Shown piece by piece: positions 16,646 through 27,303 of a DNA stretch of 64,000 nt. The notes beneath the pieces were generated by a model. It was not told where the DNA came from and did not search any database. It saw only the letters and a list, made by a program, of their open reading frames with translations. Position numbers and translations under genes: made by a program. The DNA is taken from contig JAIYAE010000019.1 in the NCBI GenBank assembly GCA_027489175.1, positions 277,080-341,079 of the forward strand. The letters are read 5' to 3'. Each line of letters opens with the position of its first letter. Position 1 is the stretch's first letter. The stretch comes from Rhodobacter sp. (GTDB lineage Bacteria; Pseudomonadota; Alphaproteobacteria; Rhodobacterales; Rhodobacteraceae).

Positions 16646-18030
16646 CGCGCAATCCTTTCACGCACCAGCGCCTGCAGCGCGGCAAGGTCATTCGGCGCGC
16701 GGGTCATCCGTTCGGGCCTGTCGAAAAGGTCAGCCATATGCGGCGGCAAAGCAGGGCGGATGCCGGTCGCGCGTTCCACCGCATCGGGGAACTTCGCGGG
16801 GTGGGCGGTCGCAAGCGTGATCATCGGGGTCGCCCCCAGATGATCTTCGGCCACCTTCACGCCGACGGCGGAGTGGGGGCAAAGAAGCTCACCCGTTTCC
16901 GCAAGCGTACGAGTAATGGTGGCCAGCGTCTCCTCTTCGCTGCAGCGGCCCGAGGCGAAGGTGGCTCGCAACGTCTCAAGCGCCCCCTGGCTGATGTGGA
17001 AACCACCGGTCTTCATCTCGGCCATCAGTTGCGCCACAGCGCTGCCATCGCGTCCATAGGCATCAAAGAGCGCGCGTTCGAAGTTCGAGGACACCTGAAT
17101 GTCCATCGACGGGCTGATCGAGGGGCGCACCCCGTTCGTCCGGTAATCCCCGGCCCGAAGCGCACGGTCGAGGATGTCATTCTGGTTGGTCGCGATCACC
17201 AGCTTTTCAATCGGCAGCCCCATGCGCCGGGCGATGTAGCCGGCGAAGATGTCACCGAAATTCCCCGTGGGCACGGTGAAGCTGACCGCGCGGTGCGGCG
17301 CGCCAAGGGCAGTGGCGGCGTAGAAGTAATAGACCACCTGCGCCAGAACCCGCGCCCAGTTGATGCTGTTCACCCCGGCCAGCCGCACCCCATCACGGAA
17401 GGCGAAGTCGTTGAACATGTCCTTCACCCGGGCCTGGGCATCGTCAAAGTCGCCGTCAATCGCAACGGCGTGGCAGTTGCCCTCAACCGGCGTGGTCATC
17501 TGGCGGCGCTGCACGTCCGACACCCGGCCATGCGGGAACAGGATCACCACATCGACGTTCGCCAGACCCCGGAACGCCTCCATCGCCGCAGACCCGGTGT
17601 CGCCGGACGTGGCACCGACGATCGTGACCCGCTCACCCGACTTTGTCAGCGCGGCCTGCATCATCTGGCCGATCAGCTGCATGGCGAAGTCCTTGAAGGC
17701 CAGGGTCGGCCCGTGGAACAGCTCCAACAAGAAATGGTTCGCGGCCAGTTGCACCATCGGCGCGCGGGCGGCGTGGTGAAAACCCTTGTAGGCCGCGTCA
17801 ATCAACCCGCGGAATTCGTCATCGCCGAAGAAGCTGCCCAGATAGGGGCGCATCACGCGGAACGCGACTTCCTCATAAGGCTGGCCCGCCAGCGCCGCGA
17901 TGTCGGCCTGGGTCAGCACCGGCACGGTTTCGGGGACATAAAGCCCGCCGTCCCGGGCCAGGCCGGTCATCATCGCCTCGCCAAAGCCAAGAACGGGGGC
18001 GCTGCCGCGGGTCGAGACGTAGTGCATCAT
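16642..18030 (-). CDS. thrC: Threonine synthase
   Basis: PLP enzyme of 462 residues that converts O-phosphohomoserine to threonine. The N-terminal MHYVSTRG and LARDGGLYVPE are class signatures. The PLP lysine is K113 in LAFKDF, and the phosphate-binding loop is VGATSGDTGSAA. Its length fits the long (fungal/proteobacterial) form. Tandem ATGs at 18030 and 18027 are both possible starts. It lies 22 bp downstream of the SURF1 gene and overlaps the M16 peptidase start by 4 bp, so the amino-acid gene is embedded in a respiratory operon, as in other Rhodobacteraceae. Confidence 0.96.
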   Translation of the reverse strand: MMHYVSTRGSAPVLGFGEAMMTGLARDGGLYVPETVPVLTQADIAALAGQPYEEVAFRVMRPYLGSFFGDDEFRGLIDAAYKGFHHAARAPMVQLAANHFLLELFHGPTLAFKDFAMQLIGQMMQAALTKSGERVTIVGATSGDTGSAAMEAFRGLANVDVVILFPHGRVSDVQRRQMTTPVEGNCHAVAIDGDFDDAQARVKDMFNDFAFRDGVRLAGVNSINWARVLAQVVYYFYAATALGAPHRAVSFTVPTGNFGDIFAGYIARRMGLPIEKLVIATNQNDILDRALRAGDYRTNGVRPSISPSMDIQVSSNFERALFDAYGRDGSAVAQLMAEMKTGGFHISQGALETLRATFASGRCSEEETLATITRTLAETGELLCPHSAVGVKVAEDHLGATPMITLATAHPAKFPDAVERATGIRPALPPHMADLFDRPERMTRAPNDLAALQALVRERIAR

Positions 18031-18052
18031 GCTGCCTTCAAGGGTCTTGCCG

Positions 18053-18742
18053 TCAAACTGTCCGGAACCTGATACGCCAGAGAAGAAAGACTGTCATCCC
18101 CAGCCAGACCGCCGCCAGCGAAAACCACGTCACGGCATATTGCCAGTGGTTGTTGCGAAACCCGGCCACGGTGACGGGCTGCGGGGTGATCCCATCGCCT
18201 GTGTCACTGCGGGCGATCACCAGCACGGGTTCAGTGTCGAGAAGCGCAGAAATCCCGGGCAGGTCGCGGCCATACCAGATGGCGCGGGTGGCGTCATAGG
18301 GCGGGGTCGATCCGGTAATGTCATCAGGCCAGGCCAGGTTGCCGGTTACCGTCACCTCACGCCCAGGGCGCGGGGTGGTCTTTTCCGTTTCCGGCACGAA
18401 ACCCCGGTCGATCAGGATGCGGCGGCCGTCGTCGGTCAGGTACGCGGCAATCACCAGGAACCCCGGCCCCGCCTCACGCGATGAGGTAAGGACATGCGCC
18501 TCCTCGCCCGTAAAGGCGCCGTTCACGACAACCGCACGGTAGCGGTCGGCCACCGGATCAAGGCTGGACCCAAGCGCCACCGGACCCGCTGCGATCATCG
18601 CCTCGGCCCCGGCGATGATGCCCTCTTTCCACTCCAGCCGCTGCATCTGCCAGATGCCAAGGCCGATCAGAACCCCCGCCCCCGACAGCCCCAGCACCAA
18701 AGCAAAGATCGTGTTGCGCAGCATCATTCCCCCGAAATGCAC
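18053..18742 (-). CDS. SURF1 family cytochrome c oxidase assembly protein
   Basis: A 229-residue membrane protein with two transmembrane helices, one near the N-terminus (LVLGLSGAGVLIGLGIW) and one near the C-terminus (YAVTWFSLAAVWLGMTVFLLW), and a periplasmic domain between them, as in SURF1. The motif GIWQMQRLEWKEGII after helix 1 and FRNNHWQYAVTWF before helix 2 are family hallmarks. SURF1 helps insert heme a into subunit I. Start uncertain: ATGs at 18742, 18727 and 18724 all lie after a hairpin (18743-18768) and none has an ideal ribosome site. Downstream of ctaE and upstream of thrC. Confidence 0.9.
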   Translation of the reverse strand: MHFGGMMLRNTIFALVLGLSGAGVLIGLGIWQMQRLEWKEGIIAGAEAMIAAGPVALGSSLDPVADRYRAVVVNGAFTGEEAHVLTSSREAGPGFLVIAAYLTDDGRRILIDRGFVPETEKTTPRPGREVTVTGNLAWPDDITGSTPPYDATRAIWYGRDLPGISALLDTEPVLVIARSDTGDGITPQPVTVAGFRNNHWQYAVTWFSLAAVWLGMTVFLLWRIRFRTV

Positions 18743-18768
18743 AGCGCAGGCCCGAAGGCCCGCGCTGC
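18743..18768 (-). promoter_or_regulatory. Hairpin between ctaE and the SURF1 gene
   Basis: Imperfect stem CAGCGCAGGCC / GGCCCGCGCTG with one mismatch and a four-base loop, ending directly at the first possible SURF1 start. It has no T-run, so a processing or attenuation element is more likely than a full terminator. Confidence 0.4.
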
Positions 18769-18793
18769 AGGTCGTCCAGACCGGATTGTCGCG

Positions 18794-19642
18794 TCAGCCC
18801 TGGCCCCAGACATAGACGGCGGCGAAGAGGAACAGCCAGACCACGTCAACGAAGTGCCAGTACCAGGCGGCCGCTTCAAAGCCCACGTGCTTTTCGGGGG
18901 TGAAGTGCCCCTTCAGCGCGCGGATCAGGCAGACGGTCAGGAAGATCGTCCCGATGATGACGTGGAACCCGTGGAACCCCGTCGCCATGAAGAAGGTCGC
19001 GCCATAGATGTTGCCGGAGAAGCCGAAGGCCGCGTGGCTGTATTCATAGGCCTGCATGCCGGTGAAGACCACGCCCAGACCGATGGCCAGGATCAGACCA
19101 TTCACCAGGTCCTTGCGGTTGTTTTCATGCACCAACGCATGGTGCGCCCAGGTGGCCGCGCAGCCGGACAAGAGCAGGATCAGCGTGTTGATCAGCGGCA
19201 GGTGCCAGGGGTCAAAGGTCTCAATCCCCGCCGGGGGCCAGACCCCGTCAACCGCCGGGCTGTTCGGCCCCATCGGGTACATGCGGTGCTTGAAGAAGGT
19301 CCAGAACCATGCCGCGAAGAACATGACTTCGGACATGATGAAAAGGATGAAGCCGTACTTCAGCCCCAGCCGGACGACCGGCGTGTGATCGCCGACATGG
19401 CTTTCCTGCACCACCTCGGCCCACCAGGCATACATGACGTAAAGCACTGCAGTGAGGCCGACCAGCGCCAGCCAGTAGGCGCGGATGTGGTCAAGGACGC
19501 CGTAAGCCGTGTCCGGCGTCGGGTCTGAGGCATGCATCCCAAGGACGGCCCCGAACAGCATGATCAGCGCCGCAAGCGCGCCGGCCAGCGGCCAGATCGA
19601 CGGTGGCAAAACGTGATAGTCGTGGTTCTTTGCGTTGGCCAT
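18794..19642 (-). CDS. ctaE: Cytochrome c oxidase subunit III
   Basis: A 282-residue membrane protein with seven predicted helices, subunit III of the aa3-type oxidase. Visible marks are the N-terminal [30 protein letters not shown] near residue 104 with its conserved glutamate, [32 protein letters not shown] and the C-terminal [18 protein letters not shown]. It supports proton uptake and turnover stability of the oxidase. It follows ctaG by 28 bp in the ctaC-ctaB-ORF-ctaG-ctaE operon; subunit I is not in this window. Confidence 0.96.
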   Translation of the reverse strand: MANAKNHDYHVLPPSIWPLAGALAALIMLFGAVLGMHASDPTPDTAYGVLDHIRAYWLALVGLTAVLYVMYAWWAEVVQESHVGDHTPVVRLGLKYGFILFIMSEVMFFAAWFWTFFKHRMYPMGPNSPAVDGVWPPAGIETFDPWHLPLINTLILLLSGCAATWAHHALVHENNRKDLVNGLILAIGLGVVFTGMQAYEYSHAAFGFSGNIYGATFFMATGFHGFHVIIGTIFLTVCLIRALKGHFTPEKHVGFEAAAWYWHFVDVVWLFLFAAVYVWGQG

Positions 19643-19670
19643 GGCCGACGGTTCCCTCGTGTTTATTCGG

Positions 19671-20267
19671 TCAGTTCACCGCGCCTGCGTTGGGCGCGAC
19701 GGGAGTTGGAAGGGCCGCCTGCTCTTCCGGCAGGGGCGTCTCGTGGAAAGTGTAGCTTAGGATGATCTCTTTCACAAACTGACCCTCAACGTCGGTCACC
19801 ATCGCGGGGTCGACGAAAAAGCTGACCGGCATCTGCACGGTTTCACCGGGCTGCAGGACCTGTTCGGTAAAGCAGAAGCATTCGATCTTGGTGAAAAATC
19901 CACCGGCCGCGTAGGGGTAGACGTTGAAGCTGGCCGTGCCGGCAACCACACGGTTGGTCGGATTGTGCGCCTCATAGAACGCCAGCCCGGTTTCGCCGAT
20001 GCGGACATCCATCGAATGCACGACGGGCTTGAAGGTCCAGGGCATCCCCTGCTCCAGCGAGGCGTCAAAGCGCACCTTCACCGTCCGGTCAAGGATTGTA
20101 TCCGCCCCGGTTTCGGCGACTGCGGTGGTGCCGCCAAAGCCGGTCACCCGGCAGAACCAGTCATAGAACGGCGGGATGATGACGATTGTGGTGAAGGTCA
20201 GCGTCACGACCATGGCCACCAGCTGCGCCAAGGTGCGGTTCTTGCCTTGCAGACGGGGGAACATCAT
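19671..20267 (-). CDS. ctaG: Cytochrome c oxidase assembly protein CtaG/Cox11
   Basis: Copper chaperone of 198 residues that delivers Cu(B) to oxidase subunit I. It has one N-terminal transmembrane helix ([20 protein letters not shown]) and a periplasmic domain. The copper-binding CFCF motif lies in IECFCFTEQ near residues 128-136, and FFVDPAM and the YTFHE-type C-terminus match Cox11. Its ATG at 20267 overlaps the stop of the preceding 63-codon gene (ATGA). Confidence 0.96.
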   Translation of the reverse strand: MMFPRLQGKNRTLAQLVAMVVTLTFTTIVIIPPFYDWFCRVTGFGGTTAVAETGADTILDRTVKVRFDASLEQGMPWTFKPVVHSMDVRIGETGLAFYEAHNPTNRVVAGTASFNVYPYAAGGFFTKIECFCFTEQVLQPGETVQMPVSFFVDPAMVTDVEGQFVKEIILSYTFHETPLPEEQAALPTPVAPNAGAVN

Positions 20268-20455
20268 CCGGCGTCCTCCTGCGGCACGGCTTCGGGCTGA
20301 ATGACATGGTCATAGCCCTGCAGCGGATCGCCGCGCTGCACCTTGACCACGGTCAGCGCAAAGACCAGCACTACGAAAGCCGCCAGCGTCAGGCCAAGGC
20401 CAAGATTGCGCGAGAACCGGCGCTTGTGCAGCTCATGGGTCGGGGGGAAAGCCAT
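20264..20455 (-). CDS. Small single-helix membrane protein of the cox operon
   Basis: A 63-residue protein with a basic N-terminal patch ([11 protein letters not shown]) and one transmembrane helix ([22 protein letters not shown]). The ATG at 20455 overlaps the ctaB stop (ATGA), and its own stop overlaps the ctaG start, so it is translationally locked between heme O synthase and Cox11. Small ORFs occupy this slot in many alphaproteobacteria and are sometimes called CoxF; a role in oxidase assembly follows from position alone. Confidence 0.82.
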   Translation of the reverse strand: MAFPPTHELHKRRFSRNLGLGLTLAAFVVLVFALTVVKVQRGDPLQGYDHVIQPEAVPQEDAG

Positions 20456-21396
20456 CACCAGCCCCCCATGCCAAAGGACCGCAGCGCCGCCTCAACCAGA
20501 TAGGCAGCGAAGTGCAGGAAGAGATACAGGAGGGAAAAGCGGAAGAAGGCCTTTTCGACGGCGTACTTGTCGGCCTCGGCCACCGCCTCGTCCCGGCTCC
20601 AGATGCGGTAGGCACCCAGCAGGAACCAGGCGTTCAGCGCCACCGTGATCGCCAGCGTGAACGGCCCGCCAAGCGAGGTCAGCGCCGCCCCCACCGCGAC
20701 CGGCACCAGCAGAACCGTGTAGACCAGCACATGCAGACGGGTCGACTTGCGGCCATGCGTGACTGTCAGCATCGGGACGCCAGCGGTGTGGTAGTCGCCC
20801 TTCATAAAAAGCGCGAGCGCCCAGAAATGCGGCGGGGTCCACATGAAGATCAGCGCGAACATCAGCGCCGCCTCGACCGAGATCGACCCCGTCGCGCAGA
20901 CCCAGCCAATCATCGGCGGGAAGGCCCCGGCAGCACCGCCGATGACGATGTTCTGCGGCGTCAGGCGCTTCAGCCACATCGAATAGACCACGGCGTAAAA
21001 GAAGATGGTGAAGGCCAGAAGCCCCGCCGCCACCAGATTGGTCGCCAGCCCCAGCATCACGATGCTGATGCCCGACAGCGCCATACCGATCCCCAGCGCC
21101 TCACCCGCCTGGACCCGGCCCGAAGGCACCGGGCGGCGGGCGGTGCGCGCCATGACCGCGTCAATATCGGCGTCCCACCACATGTTCAGGGCACCCGAGG
21201 CCCCTGCCCCAAGCGCGATGAACAGGATCGCGGCAAACGCCTCAACCGGGTGCAGGCTGACGGGGGCAACCAGAAGCCCGACCAGCGCGGTAAAGACCAC
21301 CAGCGACATCACGCGCGGCTTCAGAAGCTGCACATAGTCGCCAAAGCCCGCCTCATGCGGGGCGGTCGTGGCCTGATATGCTCCGATGTCGCTCAT
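20455..21396 (-). CDS. ctaB: Protoheme IX farnesyltransferase (heme O synthase)
   Basis: UbiA-type prenyltransferase of 313 residues that adds a farnesyl group to heme b to make heme o, the precursor of heme a. The prenyl-diphosphate motif N-x-x-x-D-x-x-x-D is visible as [19 protein letters not shown] near residues 71-89, and the second acidic region is nearer the C-terminus. About eight or nine transmembrane helices. An 81 bp gap with a small GGCAGG/CCTGCC dyad separates it from ctaC; it overlaps the next small gene by 4 bp. Confidence 0.95.
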   Translation of the reverse strand: MSDIGAYQATTAPHEAGFGDYVQLLKPRVMSLVVFTALVGLLVAPVSLHPVEAFAAILFIALGAGASGALNMWWDADIDAVMARTARRPVPSGRVQAGEALGIGMALSGISIVMLGLATNLVAAGLLAFTIFFYAVVYSMWLKRLTPQNIVIGGAAGAFPPMIGWVCATGSISVEAALMFALIFMWTPPHFWALALFMKGDYHTAGVPMLTVTHGRKSTRLHVLVYTVLLVPVAVGAALTSLGGPFTLAITVALNAWFLLGAYRIWSRDEAVAEADKYAVEKAFFRFSLLYLFLHFAAYLVEAALRSFGMGGW

Positions 21397-21477
21397 CCTG
21401 ATCCTGCTTACCTTACCCTACCGTGCGGCAGGGCCTGCCGTTGCTGGCCCCACCACCTTTGTCGCCCTGCCGACGGA

Positions 21478-22407
21478 TCAGTCGGCCAGCGCCACGTCGA
21501 CCGGTTCGGCAGCACCCGAATGCGACAATTGCACATCACCGGTCTTGGCCTTGGCAAGCCATTCGGCATAGGCGGCTTCCGACACGACCTTCACGGTGAT
21601 CGGCATGTATGCATGCATCTGTCCGCAAAGCTCTGAACACTGGCCGAAGTAGATGCCTTCCTGCTCCGGCTGGAACCACAGCGCTGCGATCCGTCCGGGC
21701 ACCGCGTCCTGCATCACGCCAAAGGCCGGGATCTTCCACGAATGGATCACGTCGGCTGCCGTCACCTGAATGACGATCTTCTTGCCAACCGGCACCACAA
21801 CGGCGGTATCGGTTGCCAGCAGGAACTGTTCCTTGGTGTAGCCGGCGGCTTTCAGCTGCTCTTCCACTTCAGGCGTCAGCATGTTGCTGCCACCCAGCGA
21901 GGGCGACCCGATCATGTAGCTTTCAAAGGCCAGAACCTCGCCGTCGGCATTAACCTCATCGACGTATTCATAGCCCCAATACCACTGATAGCCGGTGGCC
22001 TTGATGGTGACATCGCCAACCGGAATCTCCTGATCCTTGAAGAGGACCGGCAAAGAGAACGCGCCGATGAACACCAGGATCACGATCGGGATCACCGTCC
22101 ACGCCACTTCAAGCGGCGAGTTGTGGGTGAACCGCGCTGGCGTCGGGTTCGACTTGGAGTTGTAGCGGACGATCACGTAGATCAAAAGCGCAGTGACGAA
22201 GATCACGATGGCGGTGATGATATAAAGGATCATCGCATCCAGCCATTGCAGGTCCCGCGCGCCCGGCGTGCCGGCGGGCTGGAACCCCATCTTGCCATCG
22301 ACCGGCTGGCCAATGATCTCAAGGGCTTGCTGGGCCAGGGCGGTGCCTGCCACAAATGTTGCAGTCGAAACCGCTGCAATACCGGTCATCGCAGTCGAAG
22401 CGCGCAT
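21478..22407 (-). CDS. ctaC: Cytochrome c oxidase subunit II
   Basis: A 309-residue subunit carrying the CuA centre that accepts electrons from cytochrome c. The signal peptide ends near ALAQQ (about residue 26), followed by two transmembrane helices and a periplasmic cupredoxin domain. The aromatic patch is YQWYWGYEY, and the CuA ligands lie in [12 protein letters not shown] and [15 protein letters not shown] near the C-terminus. First gene of the minus-strand ctaC-ctaB-ORF-ctaG-ctaE-SURF1 string. The 199 bp upstream region is shared with a divergent hydrolase gene and must hold its promoter; I see no clear consensus there. Confidence 0.96.
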   Translation of the reverse strand: MRASTAMTGIAAVSTATFVAGTALAQQALEIIGQPVDGKMGFQPAGTPGARDLQWLDAMILYIITAIVIFVTALLIYVIVRYNSKSNPTPARFTHNSPLEVAWTVIPIVILVFIGAFSLPVLFKDQEIPVGDVTIKATGYQWYWGYEYVDEVNADGEVLAFESYMIGSPSLGGSNMLTPEVEEQLKAAGYTKEQFLLATDTAVVVPVGKKIVIQVTAADVIHSWKIPAFGVMQDAVPGRIAALWFQPEQEGIYFGQCSELCGQMHAYMPITVKVVSEAAYAEWLAKAKTGDVQLSHSGAAEPVDVALAD

Positions 22408-22606
22408 GTCTTTTTCCCGTTCGTGAGACGGCCTGTCGCCGCCTTTTTCAGGCCTGCCGCGAAGGACAGAATCCCGTTGTATCCTGACGCCTTAAAACCA
22501 TAATGCGCCAAGCGGAACAAGCGAAACCGTTGCGACATAGCAGCGCCCCGGCGCGCCCGTCCTCCAACGGACTGAACGGGCAAGGCGGGCTGAAAAGGGG
22601 CGCTTC

Positions 22607-23422
22607 ATGGCCTTTGTCAAACTGACGCTGGTGACCTTCGGCCTCCTCTACGCCGCCGCGCTCTCAGGGCTTTACGTCTTTCAACGCGACCTGCAGTACT
22701 TCCCCGCCCGCCATGACCCCACCCCGGAAGCAGTCGGCCTGCAGGGGGTGGAGCGGGTCTTGCTGCCCACCCCTGACGGTGAAGCGCTGGTCCTCTGGCT
22801 TAGCCCCGCAGCGCCAGGCCAGCCGACCATCCTTTTTCTACACGGCAATGCCGGGGCCATCGCAGACCGGGCCGACCGGTTGGCCTTTTACCAGGCGCGC
22901 GGGTTCGGCGCGGCGTTCCTGTCTTGGCGCGGCTATGGCGGCAGCACCGGACAGCCAACCGAAGCGGGCCTCCTGATCGACGCCCGCACCGCCTATGACG
23001 CCTTGCGTGCCCGTGGCATCTCTCCGGGCCAGATCGTGCTGGTCGGCGAATCCCTTGGCACCGGCGTTGCCGTCCAGACGGCCGCCAGTGTCCCAGTTGG
23101 TGCCGTAGTGCTTGAAGCGCCCTTCACCGCCGCCGTCGACATTGCGGGCCGGGCCTATCCGTGGGTTCCGGTGCGGCTCCTCATGAAGGACCAGTTCCGA
23201 TCTGCCGCCCACATCGCCGGCGTCCGCGCGCCCCTTCTGATCCTGCATGGAGAGGCGGATACCGTCATCCCGATCAGCTTTGGCCGCGCCCTCTTTGCGC
23301 TGGCGAATGACCCAAAGACGTTCCTTCCCCTCGGCCCCGTCGGACATGAGGCGCTGTTTGACCCCGCCACCTGGGCCAAAGGGGCTGACTTCATCGACCG
23401 GCTTGCCCTGTCCGGGCCGTGA
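22607..23422 (+). CDS. Membrane-anchored alpha/beta hydrolase (ABHD13/BEM46-like)
   Basis: A 271-residue hydrolase with a single N-terminal transmembrane segment (VTFGLLYAAALSGLYVF) and a serine-hydrolase domain. Motifs are FLHGNAGAI near residue 82 (oxyanion hole), GESLGTG near residue 147 (nucleophile elbow, Ser149), LHGEADTVIP near 210 (acid), and the C-terminal GHEALF (His). This arrangement matches BEM46/ABHD13-type proteins. It has AAGGGG 7 bp before the ATG, is divergent from ctaC, and lies 64 bp upstream of tldD. Substrate unknown; possibly acyl-lipid or peptide esters. Confidence 0.83.
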   Translation: MAFVKLTLVTFGLLYAAALSGLYVFQRDLQYFPARHDPTPEAVGLQGVERVLLPTPDGEALVLWLSPAAPGQPTILFLHGNAGAIADRADRLAFYQARGFGAAFLSWRGYGGSTGQPTEAGLLIDARTAYDALRARGISPGQIVLVGESLGTGVAVQTAASVPVGAVVLEAPFTAAVDIAGRAYPWVPVRLLMKDQFRSAAHIAGVRAPLLILHGEADTVIPISFGRALFALANDPKTFLPLGPVGHEALFDPATWAKGADFIDRLALSGP

Positions 23423-23486
23423 CCGCGCCTTGACCTTGGCCGCCGCCCGGCCCATCTGTATCATCTCCCCGGCAAAAGGCATTCCG

Positions 23487-24908
23487 ATGACCGACGCACC
23501 CTTCCGCCCGTTCGACACCCATCTGGATGAGGCCGCTGCCTTGGCCACCTTGCGCGCGGCCACTGATGGGGCTGACGATGGCGAGTTGTTCCTGGAACGC
23601 CGCCGGGCCGAGGCGATCGTTCTGGACGATGGCCGCATCCGGCAGGCGACCTATGACGCCTCCCAAGGCTTCGGCCTGCGCGCGGTGCGGGGAGAGGTTG
23701 CCGGCTACGCCCATTCAACGGAAATCACCGAATCCGCCCTCCGCCGCGCCTCGGAAACCGCACGCCTTGCCGTGGGCGCAGGCGGCGGCACCCTTGCACC
23801 CAGCCCCCGCGGCACCAATACCCGCCTTTACCGACCCGATGACCCGATGGCCGACGCGACATTCCCGGTGAAGATCGAACTTCTGCGCGAAATCGACGCC
23901 CATGCCCGCGCGCTTGACCCCCGCGTGGTCCAAGTCTCCGCCACCCTGTCAGCCTCCATCCAGGAGGTTGAAATTCTCCGCCCCGATGGCCTGCGTCTGG
24001 CGGACATCCGCCCGATGGCCCGGCTGAATGTATCGGTAATGATCGAAGAAGGCGGTCGCCGCGAACAGGGCGGCACCGGCATGGGCGGCCGGTACGGTCT
24101 GGCACAGCTGATGCAGGCGCAGACGTGGAAACCCCTGTTGGCCGAAGCCCTGCGCATCGCGCAAGTGAACCTGGGCGCGGTTGAGGCCCCTGCGGGCGAG
24201 ATGGACGTGGTTCTTGGCCCCGGCTGGCCCGGTATCCTGCTGCACGAGGCCATCGGCCACGGGCTGGAAGGCGATTTCAACCGCAAGGAGACCTCGGCCT
24301 TCGCGGGGCTTCTGGGGCAGCAGATCGCCTCTAGGGGCGTGACCGTGCTGGATGATGGCACGATCCCGGACCGGCGCGGCAGCATCTCCATTGATGACGA
24401 AGGCACGCCTTCAGCCAAGAACGTACTGATCGAGGATGGTATTCTGGTCGGCTACATGCAGGACCGCCAGAACGCCCGGCTGATGGGCGTGGAGCCCACC
24501 GGCAATGGGCGGCGCGAAAGCTTTGCCCATATCCCGATGCCCCGGATGACCAACACCTACATGCTGTCGGGAAAGGATGACCCCGCCGGGATCGTCGCCT
24601 CGCTGAAAGACGGGATCTATGCGGTGGGCTTCGGTGGCGGTCAGGTGGATATCACCAGCGGCAAGTTCGTATTCAGCTGCACCGAGGCGTACCGGGTGAA
24701 GAACGGCGTCATCGGGGCCGCCGTGAAGGGGGCCACCCTGATCGGCGATGGGGCGACGGCGCTGAAAGGCATCCGCGCCATCGGCAATGATCTGGCACTT
24801 GACCCCGGCATCGGCAATTGCGGCAAGGCCGGGCAATGGGTGCCGGTCGGCGTGGGGCAACCGACCCTGCTGATCGGCGGCCTTACAGTGGGCGGTGCTG
24901 CGGCCTGA
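23487..24908 (+). CDS. tldD: Metalloprotease TldD
   Basis: A 473-residue protein of the U62 (TldD/PmbA) family. The zinc-binding helix HEAIGH is at residues 253-258. The N-terminal LFLERRRAEAIVLDDGRI block and the C-terminal GNCGKAGQWVPVGVGQPTLLIGGLTVGG end are diagnostic for TldD rather than TldE. TldD works with TldE (PmbA) in an unfolded-peptide protease needed, for example, for microcin and modified-peptide processing; no tldE is in this window. Start at 23487 follows AAAAGG. It is followed by triple-palindrome copy B and then the convergent tex gene. Confidence 0.95.
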   Translation: MTDAPFRPFDTHLDEAAALATLRAATDGADDGELFLERRRAEAIVLDDGRIRQATYDASQGFGLRAVRGEVAGYAHSTEITESALRRASETARLAVGAGGGTLAPSPRGTNTRLYRPDDPMADATFPVKIELLREIDAHARALDPRVVQVSATLSASIQEVEILRPDGLRLADIRPMARLNVSVMIEEGGRREQGGTGMGGRYGLAQLMQAQTWKPLLAEALRIAQVNLGAVEAPAGEMDVVLGPGWPGILLHEAIGHGLEGDFNRKETSAFAGLLGQQIASRGVTVLDDGTIPDRRGSISIDDEGTPSAKNVLIEDGILVGYMQDRQNARLMGVEPTGNGRRESFAHIPMPRMTNTYMLSGKDDPAGIVASLKDGIYAVGFGGGQVDITSGKFVFSCTEAYRVKNGVIGAAVKGATLIGDGATALKGIRAIGNDLALDPGIGNCGKAGQWVPVGVGQPTLLIGGLTVGGAAA

Positions 24909-24921
24909 CCGGCGCAAAAGG

Positions 24922-24990
24922 CCGATTTCTTCGAAGAAATCGGACCGGAGCCTTCAAAGGCTCCGAACCGGAATTTTCGAAAATTCCGGT
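24922..24990. repeat. Triple-palindrome repeat, copy B (inverted order)
   Basis: On the plus strand the units run P3-P2-P1: CCGATTTCTTC/GAAGAAATCGG (24922-24943), CGGAGCCTT/AAGGCTCCG (24946-24965) and ACCGGAATTTTC/GAAAATTCCGGT (24967-24990). It therefore lies in the opposite orientation to copy A. It sits between the convergent 3' ends of tldD (24908) and tex (24997), filling almost all of the 88 bp gap. Confidence 0.85.
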
Positions 24991-24996
24991 GCTTCC

Positions 24997-27303
24997 CTAC
25001 CGCCCGAACTTGCCCTTCAACGCGTCCGCAAAGGCATTGCCCCCTGTCTGAGTCGCCCCGGCTTGCGGCCCCGCCGCCATCGGCCCGCGCACCGGTTTCG
25101 CCGGGGGCTCCCCACGCTCGCGCACAGCCTCCCGCGCGTCGGCGCTGCCGGATTTCATCGTCAACCCGATGCGTTTCCTGGCCACATCCACCTCCACCAC
25201 ACGGACCTTGACCACGTCCCCCGCCTTCACCACCGCATGCGGGTCCTTCACGAAGCTGTCGGACAGCTGGCTGACATGCACCAGCCCGTCCTGATGCACC
25301 CCCACATCGACAAAGGCCCCGAAGGCCGCCACGTTGGTGACCGTGCCTTCCAGGAGCATCCCCGGTTTCAGGTCCTTGATGTCGTCCACCCCATCGGCAA
25401 ACGTCGCCGTGCGGAAACTTGGCCGCGGGTCGCGCCCCGGCTTTTCCAGTTCCGCGAGGATGTCCTTCACTGTTGGCAAGCCAAAGCGGTCATCCACGAA
25501 ATCCCTCGGCTCCACCGCTTTCAGCACCGACGGTTCCGCCATCACCGACCGCAGGTCGCGCCCGCAGGCCGCCACGATCCGCCGCGCCAGATCATAGGCT
25601 TCCGGGTGCACCGATGAAGCATCCAGCGGTTCCTTGCCCCCCGAAATCCGCAGGAACCCCGCCGCCTGCTCAAACGCTTTCGGCCCCAGCCGCGCGACCT
25701 TCAGCAAGTCCTTCCGCGTGGCAAACGGGCCGTTCGCATCGCGATGCGCCACAATCGCCTCGGCCAGCCCCGGCCCCACGCCCGACACCCGCGCCAGAAG
25801 TGGCGCGGAAGCGGTGTTGAGGTCCACCCCCACCGCGTTCACCGCGTCTTCCACCACCGCCTCAAGGCTGCGCCCCAGCCGGTGTTGGTCCACGTCATGC
25901 TGATACTGGCCGACGCCAATCGCCTTGGGTTCGATCTTCACCAGCTCCGCCAGGGGGTCCTGCAGCCGCCGGGCAATCGAGACCGCCCCGCGCAGAGACA
26001 CGTCCAGCCCCGGAAACTCCTTCGCCGCCAGTTCACTGGCCGAATAGACCGAGGCCCCCGCCTCGCTGACGATCACCTTCACCGGCTTTTCCCCCGGCAA
26101 CACCGCAAGGATATCGGCCACCATCTTTTCGGTCTCGCGGCTGGCGGTGCCATTGCCGATGGAGATCAGCTTCACCCCGTGCTTTCCGATCAGCTTCGCC
26201 AAGGCCACCTGCGCCCCGCGCAAGTCATTCTTGGGCTGGAAGGGATAGACCGTGTCCGTCTCCAGTACCTTGCCGGTCGCATCCACCACCGCGACCTTCA
26301 CGCCCGTGCGGATGCCGGGGTCCAGCCCCATCGTGGCCTTCCCCCCCGCCGGGGCCGCCAAAAGCAGGTCCTTCAAATTCCGCGCAAAGACGCGGATCGC
26401 CTCGGCCTCAGCCGCTTCGCGCAGTTCGGACATCAGGTCCAGCGTCAGGCTGGTCCGCAGCTTCACCCGCCAGGCCCAGGCGGCAGCCTCACGCAGCCAG
26501 CGGTCGCCAGCCCCCTGCCCCGTGGCCGACAAAGCCGCCCCGCAAGCCCGCTCCGCCGGGCTGTCGCCCCGTGCCGCATCGGGATCAACCGCAAGGTCCA
26601 GCGTCAGAAAACCCTCATTGCGGCCGCGAAACATCGCCAGCGCGCGGTGGCTTGGAGTGCTTGACCACGGCTCGGAATGGGCGAAGTAATCGGAAAACTT
26701 CGCGCCCTCCGCCTGCTTGCCCTCAACCACGGTCGACGTCAGCCGCGCCACCTGCTTCATGTGCCCGCGCAACCGACCAAGGAGGGAGGCATCCTCGGCC
26801 AGCCCCTCCGCCACGATATCCCGCGCACCTTCCAGCGCTGCCTTCACGTCCGGCACCGCCTCGGTCACATACGCAACAGCCAGGCTGGAAGGGTCCGCCG
26901 CCCGATCCGCAAGGATCGCATCGACCAGCCCCTGAAGCCCGTTCTCCCGCGCGATCATCGCTTTCGTCCGGCGCTTGACCTTGTAGGGCAGGTAGATGTC
27001 TTCCAGCTCGGCCTTGGTGACGGCCTTGGCAATCGACGCCTCAAGCGCGTCAGTCATCTTGCCCTGCTCGCGGATCGACCCGGCAATCGCGGCCCGCCGC
27101 GCCTCCAGCTCCCGCAGGTAGACCAGCCGTTCCGCCAGATTGCGCAGCTGCGTGTCATCGAGGCCCCCCGTCACCTCCTTGCGGTAGCGGGCGATGAAGG
27201 GAACCGTGGCGCCTTCGTCCAGAAGCGTGATCGCGGCGCTCACTTGGGCGGGTGTGGCGGCAATTTCAAGCGCGATGGTGCGGGGGATCAGGGCAAGGCT
27301 CAT
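24997..27303 (-). CDS. tex: RNA-binding transcription accessory protein Tex
   Basis: A 768-residue protein with the full Tex layout: an N-terminal helical region (about 1-320, [25 protein letters not shown] near 30), a YqgF/RuvX-like nuclease fold ([16 protein letters not shown] near residue 323), helix-hairpin-helix repeats ([10 protein letters not shown] through [15 protein letters not shown], about 455-510) and a C-terminal S1 domain ([24 protein letters not shown] near 646). The last 50 residues are Pro/Gly-rich. Tex binds RNA and influences transcription and stress tolerance. Monocistronic, convergent with tldD. The ribosome site AGGA lies 6 bases before ATG 27303. Confidence 0.96.
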   Translation of the reverse strand: MSLALIPRTIALEIAATPAQVSAAITLLDEGATVPFIARYRKEVTGGLDDTQLRNLAERLVYLRELEARRAAIAGSIREQGKMTDALEASIAKAVTKAELEDIYLPYKVKRRTKAMIARENGLQGLVDAILADRAADPSSLAVAYVTEAVPDVKAALEGARDIVAEGLAEDASLLGRLRGHMKQVARLTSTVVEGKQAEGAKFSDYFAHSEPWSSTPSHRALAMFRGRNEGFLTLDLAVDPDAARGDSPAERACGAALSATGQGAGDRWLREAAAWAWRVKLRTSLTLDLMSELREAAEAEAIRVFARNLKDLLLAAPAGGKATMGLDPGIRTGVKVAVVDATGKVLETDTVYPFQPKNDLRGAQVALAKLIGKHGVKLISIGNGTASRETEKMVADILAVLPGEKPVKVIVSEAGASVYSASELAAKEFPGLDVSLRGAVSIARRLQDPLAELVKIEPKAIGVGQYQHDVDQHRLGRSLEAVVEDAVNAVGVDLNTASAPLLARVSGVGPGLAEAIVAHRDANGPFATRKDLLKVARLGPKAFEQAAGFLRISGGKEPLDASSVHPEAYDLARRIVAACGRDLRSVMAEPSVLKAVEPRDFVDDRFGLPTVKDILAELEKPGRDPRPSFRTATFADGVDDIKDLKPGMLLEGTVTNVAAFGAFVDVGVHQDGLVHVSQLSDSFVKDPHAVVKAGDVVKVRVVEVDVARKRIGLTMKSGSADAREAVRERGEPPAKPVRGPMAAGPQAGATQTGGNAFADALKGKFGR

